Source: Trichomonas tenax (Eukaryota; Parabasalia; Trichomonadida; Trichomonadidae). From it: a DNA stretch of 20,398 bases. Of the stretch, positions 9,801 through 16,781 are shown in pieces (position 1 is the first letter of the stretch; every line of letters begins with the position of its first letter). The position numbers were made by a program, and so were the translations under genes. Under the pieces are notes generated by a model that was not told the DNA's origin, did no database searches, and saw only the letters and a program-made list of their open reading frames with translations. The DNA lies in contig JALKBU010000936.1 of the NCBI GenBank assembly GCA_023091735.1, positions 1 through 20,398 of the forward strand. Direction: 5' to 3'.

Positions 9801-11131
9801 AAGAAGATGAGAGACAATTAAGTGATCTTCAAGACGATTGCAAATTTAATAAGAGAGATCAGAATCAGGATAATGTTCTTATTGATGACATCAAATTCAA
9901 TGAAGAAGATGAAAATCAATTAAGTGGTCTTCAAGATAATTGCAATTTCAATCAGAGAGGTCAAAATCAATTTGATAATGTTATTGATGCATCCAATATG
10001 TTATTTGCAATCTCAGGCGATGATGAATTTATCATCAAGAATCCATCATTTTGCGTCCATGAACCAATATATGAAAAGCAGTCCCTTCAGAATGTTCAAA
10101 TGAGTAATATTACGTCACCAACTCAAACAGATGCAGAAAAAGCAGAAATCATATATGACAAAGGTATTCCTCAAAATGAAATTGAAATCGATGATGAACC
10201 AGAAAATATTGTTGTTCATGAAGAAAATATCTATGAAGATCCTTCATTCGGATCAGATTTCAGTATTGACAATTCTCAAGATAACTTCATTTCATTAACA
10301 GAATCCACAACAAATGATTTCTTCCAGAGTAATGAACAAATCGTCTTTGATATCAATACAGATATTGTTGAAAGTAATACTTCTGATTTCATCTTCAATC
10401 AGATCGTTGTTGTAGATTTCCCAACATTTGTTATACCAGAAACAGAGTTCCATGAATTCGCTCCTTCAATTGGATTCGACCAGTTTATCACCGACACTTG
10501 CGCATGTGGCGCAGTGTCAGAAAACATTACCGATGCTATCAATCTCGATACCGTTGCAACTGCTCTCATTGTGACCGACACTGCACCAAGTTTCGATGAA
10601 AATTCGATTACAGATGAACAACAAAATATTGGACTTCCAGAAGAGTTCTCGAGTATGAACGAACTACCAGAGAACATTCTTCCAAACATTCCGGATCAAC
10701 CAATGGAAGAATTCGCAGAGATCAAAATCGAAAAGAAGAAGCATAGAAGGAGGAAGAAGAAAGCTCCTGTCACTGATAGAGAAATCACTAAAGAAGCTCC
10801 AGAACTTGAAGTACATCACAAGAAGAGACGGAAAGTTCATCCACCTCCATTGCTCGAAACTCCAATGAAAGTTCAGGCACCTGCGCTTAACATTAATTCT
10901 GAAAAAGTTCCACCAACTCTTCCTATGACACCGATAGTATCTTCAAAGAAATCTGCTCCAACACTTTCTACACCGTTCAATACTCCAAAGTTTGATGCAC
11001 CAGCAATTGAACCAAAGCGCGTTAAAATGATGAGACCAGCACCAGCACTGGCACTTACCCCAATTAGCAATCCTGTTTCGCCCCCTGTTCTTGATCTTTC
11101 ATCAAGAATGAAACACAAGAAACATGTTTAA
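863..11131 (+). CDS. Giant acidic Asn/Asp-rich repeat protein, 3,422 aa, function unknown
   Basis: I do not recognise this protein. The frame is open for 3,422 codons without an intron, in DNA whose neighbours are decayed, so it is probably a real gene. Residues 1-140 are mixed. Residues about 150-295 are basic and rich in SP, SPK and TPK sites, with a lysine cluster at about 266-292. Residues about 300-3280 form an acidic, Asn/Asp/Glu/Ile/Ser-rich body. Residues about 3285-3422 are again basic and proline-rich, with KKKHRRRKKK near 3289 and HHKKRRK shortly after. Residues 2858-3044 are eleven 17-residue tandem repeats. Short boxes recur in the body: PF(I/M)A near 1432, 1607, 1739 and 1961; DP(I/V)S near 1283, 1588, 1623 and 1991; HEL at 482, 1751, 2174 and 2721; LSTKSE; RDID. 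I noticed only one Trp (N-terminal) and saw no signal peptide, membrane span or catalytic motif. The basic clusters could be nuclear-localisation or nucleic-acid/microtubule-binding segments; a multivalent scaffold is an inference. The ATG at 863 is the first Met of the frame. Confidence 0.88.
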   Translation: MKKASALGNIYNWKGNSVLKQKSKEVSQFFPMLNVFSKALDPKNVFIQHHQFTKSPQPKKTLKIEQESNLQEDLNSIKNEFDNITLNEPKTKILDSQLFTKLLPLSKNYTQSEFFARKMEQDGEESVLMDKLREKGYVPTSQLEKSMTDPFFQLRSPSPKSSPHPSPLSSPKKISPTKDLKTEKSPRSKSVRPRVISHNEINTKSAKTPKKLKLVSKSPISPDPKSAPQINIPESSEITSVISDSSSILSPKSREVKFNLSNIQVPPKPKKTKKLPLKKKKALRKKSKSPEKPVSREIDASSLLSDSNSTLQPNYNNVDNDIYELNNIEFSNEMKLSFGEELPSGAQNNSQFNVFENNFQGNSQFIAENTEELLSFSINPVQNEYIVDNFKKKNNFIPEEEVLEAQINNVKSRFINYVPDESFTDFKFDNLFPSNKNNQNSDFLSTNLPSNSDESMFDESKFNNSEFLIPICNIHEEEHVFHELVPLKKKEIIDELDEEEKEIVSPDNIQELESSPFLITGEENDLNNNGYDNDSIHGDKEKTDISPVFDVTGMVLKLLPESDFVAISSNTEVQDQMFGLESFITNSTYVQIDFSNNQMYSSDTLNAKLPQEEGITQKLDLGIDSNDLTSYRTNINIDSRFAVKFDAMKLSSTINCDNQEFKIDSNQSNEQFKFDKNDIDITDDVPTFNDGNIQSPLFDNFIQSESKIIDCGEFESNVKNYSNDNSIPMDAQNDHLNNPEIVSIIDDSAAEAKIDKIVVPFESMKMNSTEIASQESIIQIAPVDLNDTNKGFVENISAQDNQEISELSTIKSRNIDFNLTDEIKDDNSDFIKNINDASQGIVQFTDDLFKEVQNQFNAESHIEVPDHFDIRSNGDLQSNFNFSIITADSNISTIGNHIQDNYLSSLISNASNTMQSFENIHEFSDQNELMNSTLMQSESIQTENINSFAINQENVVVLSEELNAGFAKIESDFNLQGNCENLLINSQIITDSMDIQCLDDVISKQIVRNHEFISSEKFNANELLQDELHNYNLNEHINNRRVNFEGANDLNIMNNQSNASPKQFINSGETLSSLKPFIDTETTHDLTLSINVGSEEIQSKTNLVSIDSEIKGVTAENINDLNLKSTIVHDIKSDNFNDINPNPLINVFAVDNKSLKLSEFSDKDSSRTSDEIKALSQLSPFSNTEELQSNHIDELEYVFSERIVNKNAFFSVDENANDVNNFKVQIVDRSVLMQFDENTQNEFFIQTVPQIMETSAIINENFMSPRTTFEQIIDAESIKVLFDPVSQNMARDFLSINTPPNIKNYNIKDDIISDNQINLSFEDIHNEFISDDEFNNTIKDKADNILADSKDISISNIEFSDTEISEIDQDLLEFNADTDRNQFNQELLEFGPIEIIENNEHNFDIFGNVHEQQSSLFDKSESLKLRDNDFVTPFMAVGTYDDINELDDVHSKNFAKDQKIILSDLISKEIDIEDFNQRSKNERFIIATDSQAQICHCKVYGSSYNLNCDDVTDESKFTTTQSENIKECYDYHSKVIAAKVQNKIISRDLNLDDIEDNENYNFGDTENYDEFEPLLTPEAIENINSLNDPISQQKVLEMKVSSDLNETPFIAHDEINKFIVLSDPISDQIAIRIEQETISVINSEFNENIDNDFELNERSVDDLIYENLINDSLEETSKLSTKSEAEIVKTRGISESNDFVNNFSAFIDPDTQNQITELENEKDDFNALTNSDEKIEFSSPFIAEESDCIIHELPPILSRNLIQQLHEASGEVELNENIIVDTETFTEIHTLPDQSSANAANEIISTLSPLTIENDDLYDESVNYASQKIPQLLELSSNELFKQKLDEFSEENTSNIVDLGEEILTTNSNIIASNENIVGDNSNEISALDSTIVDKSTQNIHPDNQNVIKSFNESINGISNDNINEIKSDGIIGTKSKGALRLTGVYSANMTDIGITSLKVVPFIAPETHNLSTKSELINHKASQDIQCLVDPISQHHLEAYIKDRFVAFGNESEIITESFNAIKFNDDQSNSIKLDSKLVARNDIEFDSMKSNITQSKNNNDIRVPFRGMVIRPENILSTSTKRAIAKPRNKKFNNEEINESTSNLTESNENILSMPSLLLSKNNVVFVDNTTFGAFSDSSYDFKSTVFTSSVYFDFTDSSISNASINTDYEMHELVSKKTVVSARPRDIDFDFEENEEKSRNIDDVPENMRYVPDDDSFILKSTFDGFNDNSVINCLPDVQSILIVEGFTAEKDFTMSNEPIKSFDQFDHILHEQIELDSSINCSNERLINDELPYNPNLTSLLRPLQSDERLLYSSMYSFESVSEDEDTEIELSEDNIESSNEQRQQYFIDPSTKSMNITELSTKSSEAYVISSASKDHCLFNTPIPEFTSVIQKIDFGGISIRDVTCFHANVAINEELINDKSINLIHEESDYITNEDLTDFDSVIDENKATDIVHESKNIVVDNCGIVSSNNDDQICLNNLLVTSQDIFADESIHNENITAENSDEFNDETPLQFQKIQNIQDDSQYRSNINDANIFINNQNYQNVIPEITDRNVNNIFSDVINNEMQNKMMIDSKINNDIRDNSSFIVANNSDLIENNRENSLIMTQKTNNNKIDEDIIDNHKFDLNNSSLDMKSTNNDNIRINTKDGSQSKIVDLLSNANHNSYNENFIIQDNEFITAATYDVNSLSNNLFNAFKSFDFRDQFYSSITTEDPEMHELTRYGSVQEAKTRDIDEDFNENDIDNNGEDYEMEEDMIDRFTSINVFSDKLIDSSHLSPSFNSDLVAEMCSNQTSYSYAAENSELSTKFNVKINPVNLTNENSIIVKEENEVSELQSRKTIRIAFNDESELIDNINYENIDESKFNNLTDSSNFENKDSSQFNDIIDHIKFGQEDENQFNVLIANIKFNESDQRQLNGLQDNCNFNDRDQNQFNDVKDNIKFNEENENQSNCLIDNCKFNQRDQNQFNDVKDSIKFNEEDERQLSDLQDDCKFNKRDQNQDNVLIDDIKFNEEDENQLSGLQDNCNFNQRGQNQFDNVIDASNMLFAISGDDEFIIKNPSFCVHEPIYEKQSLQNVQMSNITSPTQTDAEKAEIIYDKGIPQNEIEIDDEPENIVVHEENIYEDPSFGSDFSIDNSQDNFISLTESTTNDFFQSNEQIVFDINTDIVESNTSDFIFNQIVVVDFPTFVIPETEFHEFAPSIGFDQFITDTCACGAVSENITDAINLDTVATALIVTDTAPSFDENSITDEQQNIGLPEEFSSMNELPENILPNIPDQPMEEFAEIKIEKKKHRRRKKKAPVTDREITKEAPELEVHHKKRRKVHPPPLLETPMKVQAPALNINSEKVPPTLPMTPIVSSKKSAPTLSTPFNTPKFDAPAIEPKRVKMMRPAPALALTPISNPVSPPVLDLSSRMKHKKHV
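9434..9994 (+). repeat. Eleven 51-bp tandem repeats coding 17-residue units
   Basis: In the giant CDS, residues 2858-3044 divide into exactly eleven consecutive 17-residue units with no insertion. The shared pattern is [N/K]-[F/Y]-x-x-x-D-x-x-Q-[F/L]-N-x-L/V-x-D-N-[C/I]. From unit 4 on two types alternate. One is KFNEEDENQLSGLQDNC-like, acidic and ending in Cys (units 4, 6, 8 and 10). The other is NFNQRDQNQFNDVKDNI-like, carrying an Arg or Lys at position 5 or adjacent to it and ending in Ile (units 5, 7 and 9). The higher-order period is therefore 34 residues (102 bp). Outer units 1-3 and 11 are more divergent, as expected for an array that expanded from its middle. Confidence 0.93.
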
Positions 11132-11132
11132 T

Positions 11133-11136
11133 TAAA
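11133..11136 (+). promoter_or_regulatory. Putative UAAA polyadenylation signal of the giant gene
   Basis: The stop codon TAA (11129-11131) is followed after one base by TAAA, then by T-rich DNA. In Trichomonas the tetranucleotide UAAA, at or near the stop codon, serves as the polyadenylation signal. The match is visible, but a four-base motif is common in AT-rich DNA. Confidence 0.45.
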
Positions 11137-12318
11137 TTGTTTGTATTTATTATTTAATATCGCGTAATTGTTTTTTTTTAATACATTTATACAACTACAT
11201 CTTTATACTCTTTAACAATTGGAATCTAAGCTCCACTAATATGCAAATGGTTTTGGAATATGGATGATGAATTAAAGTCTTTAAAACAAAGGGAATTAAT
11301 TTCAATGTGTTGCCTTTATAAAAACATTCATTTTCAAGAATATTTCAATTGATGATAGATATCAATGAATAAAATCGAGTTCTTATTCATTTTTAAAATC
11401 ATACAAACGAAAAATTAATTTGATTTTGGCTGCAAACAAGTGAGAAGGATATAAATTATTTATTGATTTAGTAAAATGCAAGTAAAATTAGTATATTATA
11501 TGCGTATAAGTGGGTGTGATGCATAGTCGAGGAATTGGATGAAATGTCATATGCTTTAAGTGATTGGATAAAAGTTTAGAATCTAAAGCAGTGATATGAC
11601 TTGATTTAACATATAATCATTATTTCTATATCCTGTATGTTCGTATTATGCTTGTGTTGTATTTCTAAACGCTCGATTTTCAAATAAAAATTAAACTTTT
11701 TATATAAAATGTCAAGAAGAATGAGAACATTAAACTGAATCTACAGGCCTAAACCTATGTTTAATTAGATTTCTATTAGGTAACAATACATATTATCCTA
11801 GTGATGCATGTGATAATATAATACTTAATACATAGAACACCTTTCTGCATCGAATGCAAGGTCATCAATGTTTCGGAAATAAATTAACATTATGTCAATT
11901 TCTCACGACATAGAAGTGTCCGTGTGCTTTTTACACTTAATTACTATTTTCTTTGCACATTCATTGGTGATATTGCGCTATTAGAGGTATTCTGCACACT
12001 TTAAAAAGTTAATCTTGAAAATCGATCTTTAAAAATAAGTAAAAACAGCTACACTTCAATTCAAGTGGTTAACTTCAGTATTCACTCGGAAAAATTGGAT
12101 CTAAATCAAGTGATTCCGCTAAAATCCAACAGAATGAAGAAAAAGTAATGTTTTTTATGAAAACGTTGTTTACAGTAGCTCAGCTGCAGGTGCATTTGAA
12201 TCTGAATCAAGAAAATGCTATAAAATTGATTCATAATACTAGAAATTAATCCATAAGACCAAATATCTTTGAAAATAATGTGTTTCTACTTCACTTCATC
12301 CGAAACATTGGTACATTG

Positions 12319-12350
12319 TAGGAAATGAACTAGAAAAACTTCATTTCCTA
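12319..12350. repeat. Perfect hairpin, 11-bp stem and 10-base loop
   Basis: TAGGAAATGAA at 12319-12329 pairs perfectly with TTCATTTCCTA at 12340-12350. No T-run or promoter element indicates an RNA gene. It lies about 125 bp upstream of the MITE-like element. Confidence 0.5.
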
Positions 12351-12474
12351 AGAAATTATAATCTTCAATAAAGATTAAAGCAATCAAGTAGAGCATATTT
12401 TAATTATTTGTCAAATATTCATGTTTACATGTCAGATAATATCACTTTTTCATGACAACTTTAGGTACGCAACA

Positions 12475-12497
12475 AAAAACGAGTAATTTATAGCACA
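12475..12497 (+). repeat. Left 23-bp terminal inverted repeat
   Basis: Exact reverse complement of 12934-12956. Identity stops sharply on both sides of the 23 bases. Confidence 0.8.
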
Positions 12498-12933
12498 GTT
12501 GTACTTTATAATTCACAATTTTGTTCTCATTCAAAGCATTAACGGTGAGCGAGCCAGAAATTCGAAGCTGCACTTCGCTCCAGATGGTTGTTGACTGTTG
12601 ATGCTATCGAGGCTCGATCAGAGTTAAATTATTCGGCTTCCATTTACAAATCTACATTTTCTACGACTATCTGAAGTTTCTGGGATACAAAATGAAGCGG
12701 CAACTTTGTAGAATCGTAGAAAATGCGACAAATCGAAATCTTTCACTTATCGATCTCCATTTACTGCTTTAGCGGTTTAATAGCATGATAAACATATAAT
12801 CCATGAACATCAGTTTGCCATTCTATTAGATAAATGAAGCTATCTACGATCTATAATTATCCCTTATTAAATATCATCAAAAACCATCAATTTCTGGTAC
12901 AAATTCTCCAGATATTCACAATTCTGGAGAGGT

Positions 12934-12956
12934 TGTGCTATAAATTACTCGTTTTT
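12934..12956 (-). repeat. Right 23-bp terminal inverted repeat
   Basis: Exact reverse complement of 12475-12497. It is followed by GATAGTATTT, which does not match the bases before the left arm, so no target-site duplication is evident. Confidence 0.8.
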
Positions 12957-14365
12957 GATAGTATTTTATTTTTTTTATAAAAAATATCGACTTCTAATTC
13001 TAGCAAACATGAAAATTATGTATAAAGTATAAGTACATTAGATACGTACAATATATACTGACCATTGCGTTAATCTATATTACAAGATCACATATTATTG
13101 AAAAAAGCATGAATTTTGCCTAATACCTATATATAAAATTGATGTAATATGTGAGGGAGATAAGAAGAATGCTATTTTCAAAGATATAATTATTCTTTAT
13201 ATATTCTAAGTTTTCATAGCGGTTTTACAGCATTTTATTGATTACTATGCAGTTGAATAAACAATCATTCATTTATGGGCTTTAAAATCACTGAAAAATG
13301 ACATAATTGCCTAAATCTGCTATATTTTAGCATAAACATCTATATTCCAATTCATATTATTCTGATATATGCACAACATAACAAAGTGAACTTAAATGCA
13401 GTCGTTTATATTTTTTTTTCATTAGCTTGATAATATTGAAATATAGTTTTGACGCATTTGATATGAGTTTAATAATAAAAGTGTGTTTTTATGCATCAGA
13501 TACTGTATTTCTTAATTTATTGCTTTAATTTTGAAATGATCTATATTGGAAACTTAAAAATGTCTATTTCTTAGATGAATCAAGTCAAATTTGAATTATT
13601 ATATATAAATATATTAATAGACCAATTTTTATTTTTTGACATTCTGACGTATTCACTTTACATTGATAAAAAATTACCATAATTTGTCGGACAAGTTTTG
13701 CAATGCATATATATCCGTGTGGATGATAAAATAATACGAAAATATATTGAATAGATTATGCACATATAATAGAATACATTACACATTATTAATATGGATA
13801 GATATCAATCATGGGGCTTTTTATGATGATGTTTTTACATTGAAGATATGTCACTTTTAATCATAGCACATCATGACATGCAATGTCTATTTGTATAAAA
13901 TATTTTAATAGTATTATCATCCAACAGATGTAAATATTGAAATGTGAACTTGAACATTATTAGCAACGTTTTATCTCACAAATCACATATTGAATCATCA
14001 AGAAATTCATATATATTGAGTTTACTTCTACAAATCACTTTATCTAATATCACAATTCAAGATACACAATTGATAAACCTATATTATCTAAATTAAGATG
14101 AATTTTGTAAATCTTAATTGCTCGAACTCACTTCTATCTTTAAAACACATTGGAAACATGTTTACATCACTGAATAGTACATTTTATAATGCCATACACA
14201 CATATATATTCACTATATAAAAAATGTTCAATTTGATTTTTAGAAAAAATACATTATATAGCGTGAATTATCATTGAAATTACAAGCAGCACATATGCTA
14301 AACACATTTTCAAAGTATCAACAAAATATAATGCAAATATCAAATGTCCAATTCTAAATATATAT

Positions 14366-15727
14366 GTGAAAGGCCTTTGTAAAGAATATCAGCATTTGGG
14401 CTCGGAGCTTTCTGATATTTGCACACATTGCAAGGATCAGATAGTAATTGTTTTCCAAAAAGAGTGTTTAAGGTTCTCTATCGTAATAAAATCTGGACTT
14501 TTCGCGACGATAGGAAAATCATCCGGCGTGCCTCCGATCGCATGTAAGGCGATTGACAAATTTTGATCCCAACTAAATTGAAATCGTTTTATTATTGCCT
14601 TGTTTGATATGGGGATTGTCGAAGAAGACACAGGCAGAAGTCGCAAGTCCAGAAATTATCACAATTAATGATTTATACGGAAATGTGTCAATTCAGTATA
14701 TGAAAGCTTACATTACAGGAAAGGGACTCAAATTTGTCGAAGGACCGAGTGATAAAATGGACCTCGACGACCATAATTATAATGAAGGTGAAACGATTAT
14801 TGGTGTCAAAAACTTAGTGAAAGTATATGACACATAAACTTCGAACACACCTCTAGCACTCAATGATGTCAGCTTCGACATCAGCAAGGGAGAAGGCATC
14901 GTCATGATCGGGCCTAACGGTGCAGGAAAGTCAACACTGATAAACACTATCAGCGGAGCGATACCGATAACATCATGATCGATATCATTCTGCAATGAAA
15001 GCGATCACAACAACATCTCTCAGATTCAGAAGTGCCTCGGAATCGTATTCCAGGAGAACGTCATCTACAAGATGCTTAGTGTGGGCGAGCATCTTGAGAT
15101 ATTCGGACGAATCAGAGGTATCGAAGAAAGTTCTCTCTAGGACTCGATCGACTTCTTCGCAGATAACCTCCAGCTTCGCGAGATGCTTTCTAACAAGGCA
15201 GGAGACTTGAGTGGCGGCAAGAAGAGGAAGCTGTGCATTGAGCTGTCTCTGCTCAGAAATCCTCCTGTGATCATGATGGACGAACCGACAGCAGGTGTTG
15301 ATGTCCAAGCTCGTCAGCTTATCTGGAAGACTATCGCATCACTCAAAGGGAGCACATGCATTGTTACAACACACGCGCTTGAGGAAGCAGAAGCAGTCTC
15401 ATCGCGTTCGTCGTTTCACGAGGAAAGATACCTTTCGAAGACACATCGACACATCTTAGGAACAAGTTCAAGTGCGGTTACCTCTAGGTCGAACTTGAAG
15501 GTGGAAAAATCGAAAACATTCTGAAAGTCTGCAAAGATCACATCGAGACATCATCTGTTATTCAAGACAGAGATGACACGATCTGTGTTCAAGTTGATCG
15601 CAAGATTGGTGAAATGCTTATCGATCTTGACAAACGCAAGGAAAATCTTGGTATCACTAAGTACACATTCAGTGCTGAGCAACTCGAAGATGTTCTGAAT
15701 CGATCATTAAGGAGAATCGATATATAG
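14366..15727 (+). pseudogene. Decayed ABCA-type ABC transporter (C-terminal half: last membrane part and ATPase domain)
   Basis: ABCA (ABC1) proteins are ATP-driven membrane transporters, often of lipids. Here only a C-terminal half is recognisable. A membrane-proximal relic (GVPPIACKAIDKF ... FIIALFDMGIVEEDTG) runs from about 14520 to 14635. A linker follows (EGPSDKMDLDD, GVKNLVKVYDT), then an ATPase domain. That domain has Walker [10 protein letters not shown] at 14910-14936, a Q-loop region (GIVFQENV), the signature LSGGKKRKL at 15207, Walker B PVIMMDEPTAGVD at about 15264-15302, and the switch histidine in TTHALEEAE near 15366. A C-terminal tail follows (QLEDVLNRSLRRIDI) and stops at TAG 15725-15727. 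Interruptions are TGA 14564, TGA 14579, a frame change near 14630-14645, TAA 14835, TGA 14976, TAG 15138, a frame change near 15400, and TAG 15485. The first 150 bases are poorly matched and the N-terminal half is missing. Its GC content is higher than its surroundings, as expected of former coding DNA. An intact paralogue probably exists elsewhere. Confidence 0.9.
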
Positions 15728-15757
15728 CATGTAACTTCGAGGGATCAAAAAGCACCC

Positions 15758-15781
15758 GACTTTTCTTTTGGACTTTTGAGG
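15758..15781 (+). repeat. Direct repeat 1, copy A (24 bp)
   Basis: GACTTTTCTTTTGG followed by ACTTTTGAGG. It matches 15853-15876 at 23 of 24 positions, 95 bp apart in the same orientation. Confidence 0.7.
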
Positions 15782-15810
15782 TTCAATCTTTTTTTTATTA
15801 TATTCTTGAT
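15771..15810 (+). repeat. Direct repeat 2, copy A (about 40 bp)
   Basis: Begins GACTTTTGAGGTTCAATCTT, continues with a T-run and ends TATTATATTCTTGAT. It is nearly identical to 16214-16252 and overlaps direct repeat 1, so the two repeat families are mosaic. Confidence 0.75.
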
Positions 15811-15852
15811 AAGTATTGGTTCTATGTCATGCACTGCACAGATACTCAAAAT

Positions 15853-15876
15853 GACTTTTCTTTAGGACTTTTGAGG
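15853..15876 (+). repeat. Direct repeat 1, copy B (24 bp)
   Basis: The second copy of the 24-bp repeat at 15758-15781, with one T-to-A difference. Confidence 0.7.
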
Positions 15877-15893
15877 ACTCATCTACCTTTATT

Positions 15894-15919
15894 GAAAAGC
15901 GACAATTTTACATGTCAAA
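15894..15919 (+). repeat. Direct repeat 3, copy A (about 26 bp)
   Basis: Begins GAAAAGCGACAATTTTACAT and continues with GTCAAA. It aligns with 16390-16414 with one substitution and a small length or sequence difference around the T-run. Confidence 0.6.
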
Positions 15920-16213
15920 AATATCATGTAAACAAGAAAAATTTAACAAGTAAAATTATTTAATCCAATTTATAAGTAAGTTTAATTTCCTTCATTTTTT
16001 TCTTCTACATTTCTACCTCATCTTGATTGCAGAAGATCTGTGCTGAGAATTGAGGTAATTGATTGAGTGGCTATATTATCTGTTGATTGTAGAGGTCATT
16101 GATTTATTAATGCTTGATCTCTCCTGGTTTTTAAAAGCTGTTCGTTTACTACATTAAGTATGGACAATCTGACACTTTACAAATGTCAGTTTTTCTAGAA
16201 AGGTTAAGGCATC

Positions 16214-16252
16214 GACTTTTGAGGTTCAATCTTATTTTATTATATTCTTGAT
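16214..16252 (+). repeat. Direct repeat 2, copy B (about 39 bp)
   Basis: Second copy of the unit at 15771-15810, one base shorter in the T-run, with the same orientation 443 bp downstream. Confidence 0.75.
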
Positions 16253-16389
16253 GAGCAGTATCTAGCAGATATTATTATTCTGTTTTGAGTTTGTATTTTA
16301 TGTAAAGTGTTATCAAAAGTCAAATTTTGAATTAGATCTAAAATATAGATTAGAGATCAACTATTGTTGCGTATAATATTCGGTCAAAC

Positions 16390-16414
16390 GAAAAGCAACA
16401 CTTTACATGTCAAA
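16390..16414 (+). repeat. Direct repeat 3, copy B (about 25 bp)
   Basis: Begins GAAAAGCAACACTTTACATG and continues with TCAAA. It is related to 15894-15919 and includes the ACACTTTACA word shared with the transposon ends near 18.8 and 19.8 kb. Confidence 0.6.
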
Positions 16415-16647
16415 TTGGACAGATGAATCTGACATAGAATAAAAAGGGTGTGACTCCAAAAGTGACTTCATGAAAAAATAATTGTGCCTATCTTAAAGAC
16501 AGCATGAACCTGGTTACCCATGGTGTCTTTGAGACAGTCGCAGCTAGTTTTTTTGCTACTCCAGGACGAAATCGGAATTTCAATAATTTAGCCGATTTTA
16601 ATAGGATATTATTTTTTTGCAATTACTTTAAAAAATAATGTTTGTAA

Positions 16648-16712
16648 GCATCCTTTGCATCAGAACACACTTGAAATGCTAACATCAGGCCTGATTTGCA
16701 TCCTTTGCACCA
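16648..16712 (+). repeat. Pair of 15-bp direct repeats, 50 bp apart
   Basis: GCATCCTTTGCATCA at 16648-16662 recurs as GCATCCTTTGCACCA at 16698-16712, 14 of 15 identical. It could be a remnant of a short tandem duplication. No function is assigned. Confidence 0.5.
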
Positions 16713-16781
16713 AATTCAAGACTTTTCATACAATTCTATAGTTTACAAAATAATAAATATTTCAATTTTTTAGAAATAAAA

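Larger units (their letters stand above)
12475..12956. mobile_element. MITE-like non-autonomous element with perfect 23-bp TIRs
   Basis: The 23 bases at 12475-12497 (starting AAAAACGAGTAATTTATAGC) are exactly the reverse complement of 12934-12956, giving a 482-bp unit. The interior has no ORF, is less AT-rich than its surroundings, and holds nested inverted repeats: 12-bp arms at 12655-12666/12714-12725 (CATTTTCTACGA) and 7-bp arms at 12905-12911/12924-12930 (TCTCCAG). This architecture fits a miniature inverted-repeat transposable element. I could not see an obvious target-site duplication directly outside the arms, so the exact ends and the superfamily are undecided. A structured non-coding RNA locus is a less likely alternative. 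Confidence 0.62.
11137..14365. other. Long gene-free AT-rich region
   Basis: About 3.2 kb without a credible ORF on either strand. It is very AT-rich, with many TATA-like runs. Structured items inside it are listed separately: a hairpin at 12319-12350 and a MITE-like element at 12475-12956. From about 12,957 to 14,365 I see only AT-rich sequence with no clear gene. A stretch near 13,640-13,663 (GACATTCTGAC followed six bases later by ACTTTACATT) resembles a broken copy of the transposon end seen at 18808-18840. Confidence 0.6.
15728..16781. other. Repeat-rich non-coding interval after the ABC relic
   Basis: No ORF of note. The interval contains at least three pairs of dispersed direct repeats (listed separately) and three copies, in both orientations, of the ten-base word ACACTTTACA (16172-16181 +, 16301-16310 -, 16398-16407 +). 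That word also forms the core of the transposon-end pair near 18.8 and 19.8 kb. The simplest reading is a graveyard of fragments of one transposon family. Confidence 0.55.

Noticed and set aside
9434..9994. Regular 51-bp periodicity considered as a CRISPR array or minisatellite
   Set aside because: The units are continuous, in frame and vary at codon level without separate spacers; it is a coding protein repeat.
10399..11118. Two minus-strand ORFs (96 and 81 codons) at the end of the giant gene
   Set aside because: Antisense shadows of a more GC-rich part of the coding strand.
12541..12600. Nested small hairpins (GAGCGA...TCGCTC and CGAAG-CTGCA-CTTCG) considered as a tRNA or small RNA gene
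   Set aside because: No cloverleaf, no A/B box and no terminator; more likely internal structure of the MITE-like element.
14985..15308. Minus-strand and alternative-frame ORFs over the ABC ATPase region
   Set aside because: The plus-strand frames carry the ABC motifs in the correct order, so these are shadows opened by former coding composition.
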